Assembly (NCBI GenBank): GCA_022575985.1 | Contig: JAKSXM010000272.1 | Span: 31,141,501 to 31,205,500, forward strand | DNA length: 64,000 bases | Reading direction: 5' to 3' | Source: Anagrus nilaparvatae | Taxonomy: Eukaryota > Arthropoda > Insecta > Hymenoptera > Mymaridae | Shown: positions 36,043-48,100 of the stretch, piece after piece | Numbering within the stretch: position 1 is the stretch's first letter | Layout: each line of letters opens with the position of its first letter | Made by a program: the position numbers and the translations under genes | The notes under the pieces: model-generated | The model's input: the letters and a program-made list of their open reading frames with translations, nothing else | Told to the model about the DNA's origin: nothing | Database searches by the model: none

Positions 36043-36478
36043 TACACTGTAAAAAGTAACTGTCTTAGATTTACAAAAAAAACAGAATTTTTTCGAAAAA
36101 TTAGTGAATTTTCAAAAAATTTTGTAAATATTCGATAAAAATCGCAAATTTACTAAATTTCGTATGTTATCGAAAAATTCGAGAATTCTCGATTTTTTTT
36201 TTTTGTGATTTTACGAAAAAAGTTGTAAATTCACAACTATTTTTCGGAAATTTACAACTATTTATTGTAAATTTTCGAAAAAAAATTGTAAATTATCAAT
36301 TTTTCTTACGAATTCACAAAAAAAAATCGAGAATAGTACTCGAATTTTTTGTTAATATACTAAATTTAGTAAATATACGATTTTTTTCGAATATTTACAA
36401 ATTTTTTCGAAAATTTACTAATTTTTCGAAAATGTTATAATTTTTTTGTTAAATAAGAAAGTTACTTTTTACAGTGTA
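36043..36478. repeat. MITE, ends TACACTGTAAAAAGTAAC
   Basis: A long relative of the element at 9618-9813, with the same first 18 bases and the inverse GTTACTTTTTACAGTGTA at the right. The interior is a ladder of TTTTCGAAAATTTAC motifs, largely self-complementary. Confidence 0.85.
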
Positions 36479-36743
36479 GTTAAAAAAGAATCATTTGGAT
36501 TTTCAATTGTCGTTGATTTTTATATTTTTGGATTTTTCAAATAAACTACAAGTCTAATATATATGTCGCAGTCATCTTGAATTTTATATAATTACTAGTG
36601 ATTTTATAAAATTTTTCGATTTTGTCTAGAAAACGATTTTAAGAAATAAAATTCATCAGAACAATGAATCGAAATCAGTAATTTTATAAAATCACCAAGG
36701 CCACTTATTTAGTAACTTTGATGAAAACAATTTAAAAAAATAA

Positions 36744-38396
36744 TACTCTGGTCAAATCGAAGTAAGGGAGATGTTCACTAGATTTGGTCTATTGTAGGCT
36801 TTTTGGGTCACTGATCACGAATTTTGGGGACTTTACTATGAGGTGTTCGAGATACGCTCTCTAACTTGCAAAAACTAACCCTAAAAAGGTTTATTTTTGA
36901 TAATGTATTCGCTATTTGAATACCCAGATTTGGTCTTAACAGGTTTTTTGGGTCGCTGATCACCAATTTCTTGGTCGTGTCTACAACAAATTGTTTCTTC
37001 TTTTTTAAATTTGCAAAAAATACGCCTAAAATATACACTATGTCTGCAGATACATAATATGGCGTTAGGAAACTCAATTAGGATATTCAAATATATGAGC
37101 AATTATTTTAAAATTGATACTTAATTCGAGCCTGGAATCGTAAATTTTTTTTTTGAGGTCACATCGATATGACCCGTGTTTTCAGATAGTTTGAACCTTC
37201 AGAAAACCGAAAAAAATCGTGAACAAGAAATCGGCGATAGGTGCCAAAAAGATTTTCTCACTTTTATGTCAAAAACCGTGTTTTTCGTATCTGAGCTACC
37301 CTAAATTTTTAAAATATCTTTTTAGGTATAAAAAAACTTTTTTAAAATAGATAAGAAAATCTGATTGCCAGGGAAAAACCACTTTAGAAGAAAAAAAAAC
37401 TTATCTTTTTCGGATGAAATTTAGCCAAGTTATCGTCAATTTAAGATTTTGCTCAAATTCGTCTTAAAAAAGATTGAAATTTTATTGAAAAAAGCCTGTT
37501 TCTGAACTTTAAACATGCATTACTCGCTTGATTTTCATCATAAAATAATAATTTTTTTTTTAAAATTGATTAATTTTTTCCTGGCAATTCATTTCTTTAA
37601 GAAAAAAATTATTTTTATTGACAAAATTTTAATTTTTAGATCAAAAACTGTGTTAAGTAAATCTTGCTACTTACAGTTTTCAAAGGCTTTTGACCTAAAA
37701 ATTGAAATTTGGTCAATAAAAATAATTTTTTTCTTAGAGAAATGAATTGCCAGGAAAAAATTAATCGATTTTAAAAAAAAAATTATTATTTTACGATGAA
37801 AATCAAGCGAATAATGCATGTTTAAGGTTCAGAAACAGGCTTTTTTCAATAAAATTTCAATCTTTTTTAAGACGAATTTAAGCAAAATCTTAAATTGACG
37901 ATAACTTGGCTAAATTTCATTCGAAAAAGATAAGTTTTTTTTTCTTCTGGAGTGGTTTTTCCCTGGCAATCAGATTTTCTTATCTATATTAAAAAAGTTT
38001 TTTTACCTAAAAAGTTATTTTAAAAATTTAGGGTAGCTCAGATACGAAAAACACGGTTTTTGACAAGTGAATAAGTGAAAAAATCTTTTTGGCACCTATC
38101 GCCGATTTCTTGTTCACGATTTTTTTCGGTTTTCTGAAGGTTCAAACTATCTGAAAACACGGGTCACATCGATGTGCCCTCAAAAAAAAAATTTACGATT
38201 CCAGGCTCGAATTAAGTATCAATTTTAAAATAATTGCTCATATACATTAAAAGTACCAGTTTTTAGGGGTTGCTTTTGCAAATTTAAGGTTTTAGCCCGA
38301 ATTTTTCATAGAAAAGACTCCAGAAAAGGAGACCAAATCTGGTGACGGACAAATCTATAGTAACTGAACACCCTAAACCGCGATTTGACTGGAGTA
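36744..38396. repeat. fold-back element interrupted by a second palindrome
   Basis: The left end TACTCTGGTCAAATCGAAGT and right end CGATTTGACTGGAGTA belong to the TACTCCAGTCAAA family; GGGTCGCTGATCACCAATTT occurs inside. Between about 37087 and 38245 an independent palindrome has been inserted. Confidence 0.75.
37087..38245. repeat. 1.16 kb palindrome nested in a fold-back element
   Basis: ATATATGAGCAATTATTTTA and GAGCCTGGAATCGTAAATTT at the left are matched by their inverses at the right. Arms are long (about 550 bp) and very similar, meeting near 37660. Both arms carry the CACATCGATATGACCCG...GATAGGTGCC module also present singly at 19600. Open frames inside are mirror-image artefacts. Confidence 0.8.
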
Positions 38397-38813
38397 TATA
38401 CTAATGGAAATGAGAAATCTGAAAAAATTACTAATTTCGATTACTTGTTAAATTTCGTTTCTAAAAATCGTTTTCTACAAAAGCGAAAAATTTTATAAAA
38501 TCAATAGTACTTTTATATAAAGTTAGTGATTTGACCAAAGCGACTGCGACATGTATATAGGTAGGTATATATACTTTAAAGAATTTAATTTATAAAGTTT
38601 TATATTATTTATATTTTTTGTATTAGCATAGACAGCTTGGTGCTATGGTATAATAAGTTGAAAACGAGTTAAACCAGCTGATAGAGGTAGTAATATGTAA
38701 AATAAAAGAAATATTTCTATATTTAAAACACATTATATTTGTAAAAGAAAGCGAACTTGAACTTTTCAAACTTATAAACTTCCAAGTTCTTATACGAATA
38801 ATTCTTGTTATTA

Positions 38814-38895
38814 TGAAGAGAGAAGGAGAGAGAGAGAGGGCGAGTGACGATAAAAAATATATAAAAGTAAGGGATCGCTAGCAGAGACGCTCAGT
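38814..38895 (+). promoter_or_regulatory. GA-repeat, TATA box and TCAGT initiator of the IP3 kinase gene
   Basis: A GA-repeat (about 38814-38845) precedes TATAAA at 38860-38865 and TCAGT at 38891-38895. Taking the A at 38893 as +1, the TATA box starts at -33, the textbook distance. GA repeats are binding sites for GAGA factor at many insect promoters. The predicted 5' leader runs about 226 bases to the ATG at 39119. Confidence 0.7.
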
Positions 38896-39118
38896 CAACT
38901 CCGTAGTATCGTACGTGTAGCGTTGTTATTTTGACGTTGTTGTTAGTTTACTGTTTAGAAAATAATATCCTGCGAAAAGTTTATTGTCCGCAGAGTTAAG
39001 TGTTTGTGATGATGAAAGTGCGTTGCAGTAGAGATAAAAACAACAAGTTATTGATGGAATAAAAGTCGAGTGTGTCTGGTGTTTTAGATATTTTACTTAT
39101 AGTGTGATTTTAAAAATT

Positions 39119-42100
39119 ATGTCAAGTAGTGTGTGTCACGCTCCTTTCCCAGCCAGGATGGAAGCCTTTACAACCAGAATATGTCTTCAATACGAACGTC
39201 TGCTTCAATCGCATTTTAATAAGGTATTAACATTTATACCTTCGCTAGCCATCAAATATAATTATATCTTTGGAATTTCTTGTACGCCATTTTTGTAATA
39301 TCAAAGAAAGAGATTAGAAAATTCTAGGTGCAACTTATTGTTTATAAATTATTTCAAACAGCCAACATTTTTTTTACATGCTTCGAATTTTTTCATTCTA
39401 AATCTAACATTACAAATTCTTCATTTAATTTATTCACACACAACACTTAAAAATATTTATTATCAAAGTTATTTTTTTTTTTTTTTTTTTTTACATAAGA
39501 CATAAAAAAAAATTACAAAATATTAAAAGAAAAAAAATGCATCATGAGATAAATATTTTAAAATGCATCATCATAACAATATTATGTATAGCCGCGTTAA
39601 TAAAAGAAAGAAGGAAAACACGTGATTACTTTTTATTTTGATCTTGACCTAATAATAAAATAATAATCAAATATTTACCAAAAAAAAAAAAAAAAAAACA
39701 ATTTATTTAAAAGCTTTCATCAAGGACTTGAGGTCATTGGTACAGAATCTGCACCTGTGTGTTACCGATGTGTATACACACTCGAACACATACAAACACA
39801 TGCGAACTGTGTATTGATTTAAAACTCGGTTTTAAAAGTAAATAAACAAAATAAATAAATTGATTAGGTGTATTTTGTTTGTGCGATTTTTTGCTGACTA
39901 GACTGATTTAGTCTATGGTATAATATTTTAATTATCTTGAATCGCCTTAGGTAAATAAATCTTTTTATGTAAATTTCAGTTAATTATTGCACGATTATTT
40001 ATAGGATACCCTTTTTTTATATTCGATTATGATCCACGTTCTAAATATAAGCGTTTAATAATTATTAGTTCATTGAACATTTTTTAACAATTATGTAATA
40101 CTTTGAAAATTAGGGGATAGTTGGATAAAACCAAATGGTGGTTATAGAATTTTTCAAATATTTCAATTTTGTAATTAATGTTATATAAATTAACAACGAA
40201 GATACAATTAATAATAAAGGCTTTTATTTATTTAAAAGTTAAAATTTAAGGAGGAACCGAACCATTAATATAAAATGCGATAAAACGCAACTCAGGGCTT
40301 GAAATTTTAATGTTATTAAGTGAAAAATTTTAGTCTATCCGTGTTTTTTTTTTTATTTAAGTATACTTTAGCCGAGACTTTAGCTACAATTTTTTCGAAT
40401 TTTGCATTAATTCTTACACGAGTTTCGAAAACATGCTTTATACAGAGTTTTTTTTTATAAAATTGCTTGGCCAATGTATAAGGATAGAAGAAAAAACATT
40501 AATTTTTTAAAAAGAAAAATATTTGATAAATAAATAATACTGATATAAAAATTTTTACACATATATGATATAGAATTGTATCATTATTTATACACAACTA
40601 CGCGTATAACAAGTCAAATTCCCTTAGTACTTTAAATTCTGCAATACGCGTGCGCATTAGCATATAATATATTATTATTCAATTTTCTCATTCTTTCAAA
40701 CAAAAAAAAAGGTACAAAAACATGCTTTATGAAAAGTTAAGTATGGTTGTTATTGATTTTTCTTAGCATAGAAGTTATATTTAGGACAGGCAACTCTGTT
40801 CGTATATTGTAATATGTGTTTTATTGTCAGAATTCAAAAGTCCTATAGAAATTTGACCTTGTTACACGTGTACCTGTATAATTCATTTTGGTTTGATGAA
40901 ACTAAAATTTGTAAAATTAAAAAAAATGTAAAAGAAGAACGATAGGAATTTTCTAAGAATCTTATAAAACTGAAGTACTTTATTGCAAAGAAACTCGATA
41001 TACCTATACATGTGTGGGTATCATCTATCAAATCATTTCAAATAGCGTGTGTTCATTCAAGAATATTATATTTAAATTTATTGTTACGATTTCTCAGAAA
41101 ATTTTATTTTTGTTTTACAAATAAATTAAACGGTATATAAATTTTATTGATTACAAAAATAATCGAGTCTTTTATCAATGTTTTTCTTTCAATTTATAAA
41201 AATTATCGAACAATAAAATAATAATATACTTATTTTTTTTAGAGTAAATATTTTTTAAATTAAAATTTTAAAAAAACCGAGTTTTGAACATTTTTTTTTT
41301 TTTGAAGATATTTGTGTAATATTTAGTAGAAAGCCCCACGCGAGGTAAAACCTGAAGAGAAATCAATCGAAATTAAATTTTGCTATTCCTGTCGCCTGCT
41401 ATTTAATGCCATAAAATCCTAAAATACCATAAATTTTGCAAAATCTACCACGAATTTCGCGAAATAGACCCCGGATTCGTGTTTAGCGGGTCAAAAAAAC
41501 ATAAAAACCAGCCATTTTTTTCCATGGAGCTTTTATGGCATTTTAGGGCATTAAATAGCATTGCTGGCGATAGGACTATAATATGTCGTGTTAACAGTTT
41601 TAAAAATTTTATTTTGTTTATTCTGATGAGGTTGACAGTAGAGGGGCGAAACGTCAAGTTTTAACAATAAAACCAGTAATCCAATTGGAATTATGCTATT
41701 ATCATTAAATAAATTAAAATATTAAAACTGAATTTAAACTGTCATTAATTACATTATTATCATTATTTTTTTATTGCCTACTTTTCTTTTGACGTATATT
41801 TTATTTAATCCAAATTTAATCAGTAAAATTAATATTAAATTACTCCAAATCTTGTTTACCATATTTTTTTAAAACTTTGATATCATATTTCACGAGAGAT
41901 TTCAGTCGTCCTTAAACTTTAAGATATTTTTTTTTCTCATTTTATTAAAACAATTAAAACTACGATTAAAACTTTGCAGTTTTGAAGAAAAAAAATAGCT
42001 GCACCATGCAAAATGAGCCACTTATATCACCAATTATGCCCTTAATCGCGTCGACTATTTGTCGAGGTAGGAACTCGTATATCGGTAGTTCTTAGCTATT

Positions 42101-45100
42101 TTTACCCAAGTCTGAGGTCGATGTCTTGGATTTAAAAAATACTAATTGCACTGTGTTTGGTATGTAAAAATATGGTTACTGGCCAATTTTTAAGGCTCTA
42201 GGTGGCTTGGTTGCGATTTGGCAGCTGTTTTTCCAATTTTGATTTTTTTCGAATTCTCAGCCACCCGTTTGCTTTTTATTTTCTGGACGCCCTAAATAAG
42301 CCTAAAAAATATTTTCTATATAAAGGTGGGTAGAAAAATTCCCGCCCAATCCGAATCTGACCATATTTTTTCGGAAAAACCTCAGGAAAAGCCGGAAAAT
42401 CGGAAAAACTAAAGGAAACTGGAAAATACGAATTTCTCAAAAAGCGTCACTTTTTTTTTTTTTTTTTATTATTTTTTTTACATGTGTTTTACCATACTTT
42501 TCATGCTGGTAACCTCCTTTTTTGACCCATTTGCCTTTTAAGTACTTAAAAATCAATTTTAGGCTCAAAAAAATGATTTTAAAAATTGTTCATTTTCCGA
42601 ATTTTCCAATTTTCTCGCTTTTCCTGATAGAAAATGAAAAATCTGACTCGATTTTCGGATTCCTCGGGAAATTTTACATTGAAAACCTTCTTGGGTAAAA
42701 TTTTAGAGGCCTTTGTGACGCAAGAAAAAAAGAAAAATAAAATAACCTGCTAAAATCAAAAAAATAAACAGAATAAAAAAATAGCAAAATTTAATTATGT
42801 TTAATTATGTTTGATTTTAGCAGGTTATTTTGTTTTTCTTTTTTTCTTGCGTCACAAAGGCCTCTAAAATTTTACCCAAGAAGGTTTTCAATGTAAAATT
42901 TCCCGAGGAATCCGAAAATCAAGTCAGATTTTTCATTTTCTATCAGGAAAAGCGAGAAAATTGGAAAATTCGGAAAATGAACAATTTTTAAAATCATTTT
43001 TTTGAGCCTAAAATTGATTTTTAAGTACTTAAAAGGCAAATGGGTCAAAAAAGGAGGTTACCAGCATGAAAAGTATGGTAAAACACATGTAAAAAAAATA
43101 ATAAAAAAAAAAAAAAAAGTGACGCTTTTTGAGAAATTCGTATTTTCCAGTTTCCTTTAGTTTTTCCGATTTTCCGGCTTTTCCTGAGGTTTTTCCGAAA
43201 AAATATGGTCAGATTCGGATTGGGCGGGAATTTTTCTACCCACCTTTATATAGAAAATATTTTTTAGGCTTATTTAGGGCGTCCAGAAAATAAAAAGCAA
43301 ACGGGTGGCTGAGAATTCGAAAAAAATCAAAATTGGAAAAACAGCTGCCAAATCGCAACCAAGCCACCTAGAGCCTTAAAAATTGGCCAGTAACCATATT
43401 TTTACATACCAAACACAGCGCAAATGGTATTTTCTAAATCCAAGACATCGACCTCAGACTTGGGTAAAAATAGCTAAGAACTACCGATATATTTTAACAA
43501 TTGTTAAATTGTTTGTTATTAATAAACAGAATAGTAAATAATAAAGCATTTATAAAAAATTAATTAAACTTTTTATTCAGTCCGGCCTTTCCCCTTTTCC
43601 AAAAGAAAATTGGAGCTTTGATATACGGCTTGAAGTAAAAATAAGTAAAAATTTTGCATAAAATATAATAATTAACATTAAAAACTATTTTATAATTAAA
43701 ATAATTATTTAAAATATCAGCTGCTATTCTAACAACTCAATTTTTTAAAATGTTATAAAAATCGCTGCTTCCCAGCTCCAATTTTTGTTTGGAGTGGTCA
43801 ATAGAAGTTATTGTTTTTTTTTAGGAATTGAGACCATGGGGTTACTTGTTACACCCAACATCAAAATACATTTTAAAAATTTTATTTTTAAATAAATGAA
43901 AAAAAAAATCAGTATTTTTTATCTTCTGTGTACATACGGTTTATTAAAAAATAAACTTAACTAAGATAACGAAAAACAAGTACTAGAACAAATATGAAAA
44001 ATTTCTCACGCCACACTTAATTTATTTGCTTTTTATTCAGCTAAGGTTTCTTGGGTTATTACACTGAAAAAATTATATAATTGTCGAATAATTGTTAAAA
44101 TGATATTTGTACGATCATCAGGATCATTGTAATTGACTAATTTATATTTTTCTGATGATATTATGTAAGGGGACGTTCAAAAAATACGTAACACGAATTT
44201 CACTCTATTACAATTTATTCTTCCGCAAGAATTTAAATTATAAGTTCTAAATTGCTTTATTGAGGTTATTTTTATTTACCCATGGTAAATAACAAAAAAA
44301 AACTACCGAATACGTTAAAGAATTTTGTGGAATTTTTACCTTATGTATCGGCATAAGTACAATAATAATTATGCCTGAAAATATAAATAAATAAATGATT
44401 AAAAATTCAACTCGCTTATATACTTCCGGTTATTTATTCTAGAAACGACATTTACGATAAATACTAAAAATTTTCCCATAACGGCAAAAATAAGACTTTT
44501 TTTCATAACTTTATCAGATTAATTTAAAACTTATTTAATCTTCTTCTCTAATTTCAAAATTTTCTTCGACTAGTCTGTATTTATCTCAGAGTTATCTATA
44601 CCAAAAACAAAAAATATTTTATTTAATTAAAAATAATTATTACTAACGCCTTTTCATCATTTGTCTTTGTGTCTTTCTTTATCCGCTTAATCATTGGATA
44701 TCCGGTATCCGGTGTCTTGGGATTTTTTATCCGTTTTTTAATGTCCATACATTTTCACTATATTTATTATAAAGCCTTTTTTCTCAAATTATTAGTAAAT
44801 GGCAGTATAATTTTTTTCTCAATATTTTTCTCACAAGTCAAATGTTTTCGAACGAGAGATCTGAGAAAGAAACTTTTGCAATGAGACGCTCTGAACATCT
44901 CCAAATCAAGACAACGTCGCTTTAATCAGGGAGAACACCTTGCCAAAAAGAGAAAAAGAGTGGCTGAGGGGCTCTTTTTTTCACAATAAAAAAAATCTCT
45001 CAAGGGAATCGCTGAAATTGAGCTCATGTCGAAATGGCCAATTATTTTAATTTTTTTCAAATTTACGTCAAATCGTAAATTATATGAAATTATATCAATA

Positions 45101-48100
45101 AAAAAAAAAGATTGTTTATTTGAATAATTCATAGATTCGTTTTTCTTATAAATCGCGGCTACTTTTTCATGCATGTAATTATTTTTTTTTATCTTTTAAA
45201 TATTTTTTAACAAACGGGGAGAGTATAACAAACTTTTCGCTTGCTTTAAAATATTGGTCAAATAATAACGATAATTTTATAATATTATTGGATTTTTTTG
45301 ACGCGCTAACGATTCCTAAAAAGTTTTCTGGGTCGTGCATCGCGTCATTCCTCCCACTAAAATTAACCTGATAACGAGAAGAAAAAGAAATTTTCTTTTT
45401 ATGCATTTTTAATAGAAAAACCAATCGGATCTCTTATTTTTTCTTCGTTTTTTCTGTTACGTAATTTAGGTACACTGAAAAAAAATTCCGCTTGCGGCAA
45501 GCGGAATTTTTCCGCTTGCCGCAAGCGGATTTTTCCACTTGCCGCAAGCGGAATTCCGCTTGCCGCTAGCGGATTTCCGCTTGCCGCTAGCGGAATTCCG
45601 CTTGCCGCTAGCGGAATTCCATTTGCCGCTAGCGGAAATCCGCTTGCCGCAAGCGGAATTCCGCTTGACACAAGCGGATTTTTTTTTTTTATTTAAACCA
45701 TTGAAAATGGCTTGAAACGTAAAAATAAACCTTAAAAAAATTATTTTTTTGAACTCAAAACTTCATAAAACTGAATTTTAAAGCTCAAAAGTTAAAAAAA
45801 TCTTTTTAAAAATAAAGATTACTTATTTAGCTTTTAAAACTTTTTTAAGTGGAATTATTATTGAAAGGTAATAATAAAAGGTTAAATAAAATATATTTCA
45901 TTAATTACTAGCTTCAGAAATTACCGAAAACAGCTGAAAACAACTCCAAACCTAAATTATCCAATTTTGGATCATTTTTAAAATAACCAAATCAGTCTCG
46001 TTTTTAATGATTTTGTTTATTACTAATTTTTTTACAGATTTTTTATTATTTACTTTAATTTTATATATTTTGAAGTAATATCTTTGTTGAAAATAATTTT
46101 TCTTTTAATTTATTTTAACGTCTTAGAGCAGTTCAAATGTTAAATATTTGGGTTTTTGAAAAATTCATGGACTTGAGATTTTTCTAGCAGATTCAAATGA
46201 TGTTATAAACTGGACTAAAAGGTATATTCCCAAGTAATTTTTCCCGTACAATTCAAACTCACTATTTATTTTAACATTTTACTACGCCTTACGGGAGAAA
46301 AATTCATTTCTTTAGTTTTTTAAGGTACCAATTATGAGGGTACCAATTTTTAAAAGTTTTGCAGTCTTCAAGGAAAAATTTTCTGAATAATATTTGCAAG
46401 AGTTACTTATATATTTTTTCCTCGGAAATTCGATGAAACCACTAGTTTTTTTATCTGTTGTTTTCCTTAGCCATAAAATCTTTTGTTTCTATTTTTACTG
46501 GTTTTGTCCAATCTTATATATTTTGCATTGGTAGCCCATTTGAGCTTAAAGGGTTTGAAATATTTAAAATTATCTTTAATAAATAAATAGTCAGGGAAAA
46601 ACCACTCGAAAAAATGCTAAAACTTTTTGTTTTTTAATAAACGAGTTATCGTTAATTAAAGATTTTGCAAAAATTCTCCTACAATCTCAATTACACGTTA
46701 CTTGAAGCACAATAACTTAAAAATTTGATAAGTCAGTGAATTTTCATCTTCAGACGAAACGATTTCGCATTTTTTTAAGCAGTTTTTTCCTATCTATTTA
46801 TTTATTCAAGATAATTTTAAATATTTCAAACTCTTTAGGCTCAAATGGGGTACTAATACAAATTTATAAGATTGGACAAAGCTAGTAAAAATAGAAACTA
46901 AAGATTTTATGGCAAAGGAAAACCCCAGATAAAAAAACTATAGTGCTTTCAACTTAATCTCGAGGAAAAAATATATAAGTAATTCTTGCAAATATTATTC
47001 AGAAAATTTTTTCTTGAAGACTGCAAAACTTTTAAAAATTGGTCCCCTCATAACTGGTACCCTAAAAATCTTAAAAAATGAATTTTTCTCCTGCAAAGCA
47101 TATTAAAATATTAAAATAAATAGGGAGTTCGAATTCTACTAGAATTAAAAATTACTAGGGAATACGTCTTTTAGTCCAGTTTATAACATCATTTGAATCT
47201 GCTAGAAAAATCCTAAGGGTAGCGATCTTATTCAACACGAAAAAAATTGAACACAAGACTAAAACACACAAAACTTAACACGCATTTTTTTTTAACACTA
47301 TTTTTTCCACACCATTTAAATCCAACACAAATTTTTTTGACACGTATTATTCGACACAAAAATTTTTTATGCAAATCGTGTAAAAACTAATTAAATTTTA
47401 GTTTTTTGTTTTGAATTTGTGTCAAATAAAATGAGCTGAACATTTTGTGTTTAATTTAATTCGTGTGCAATAATTAGTGTAAAAAATATTGTGTGTTGAG
47501 TTTTGTATGTTTTAATTTAGGTGTTCAAAAGTGATGTGTTCAATTTTTTTTTGTGTCGAGTAAGATCGCTACCATCGCAAGTCTATGAATTTTTAAAAAA
47601 ACCAATATTTAACTGTTCTAAGACGCTTAAAATTAAAAGAAAAATTATTTTTAACAGAAAAATAATACTTTAAAATATGTACAATTAAAGTAAATATTAA
47701 AAAAATCTGTAAAAAAATTAGTAATAAACAAAATCATTAAAAACAAGACTGATTTGGTTATTTTAAAAATGATCCAAAATTGGTTAATTTAGGTTTTGAG
47801 TTGTTTTCAGCTGTTTTCGGTAATTTCTGAAGCTAGTAATTAATGAAATATATTTTATTTAACCTTTTATTATTACCTTTCAATAATAATTCCACTTAAA
47901 AAAGTTTTAAAAGCTAAATAAGTAATCTTTATTTTTAAAAAGATTTTTTTAACTTTTGAGCTTTAAAATTCAGTTTTATGAAGTTTTGAATTCAAAAAAA
48001 TAATTTTTTTAAGGTTTATTTTTACGTTTCAAGCCATTTGCAATGGTTTAAACAAAACAAAAAAATCCGCTAGCGTCAAGCGGAATTCCGCTTGCGGCAA

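Noticed and set aside
36808..37102. Overlapping reverse-strand frames of 89 and 73 residues
   Set aside because: They lie in fold-back monomers (translation of GGGTCGCTGATCACC and neighbours), as in the other elements.
44166..44200. GGGGACGTTCAAAAAATACGTAAC, which looks like a DNA-transposon end
   Set aside because: No matching inverse end was found nearby, so no element could be bounded.
45399..45671. Reverse-strand frame reading repeated IPLAASG
   Set aside because: It is the translation of a roughly 20-bp minisatellite at the end of an inverted-repeat element.
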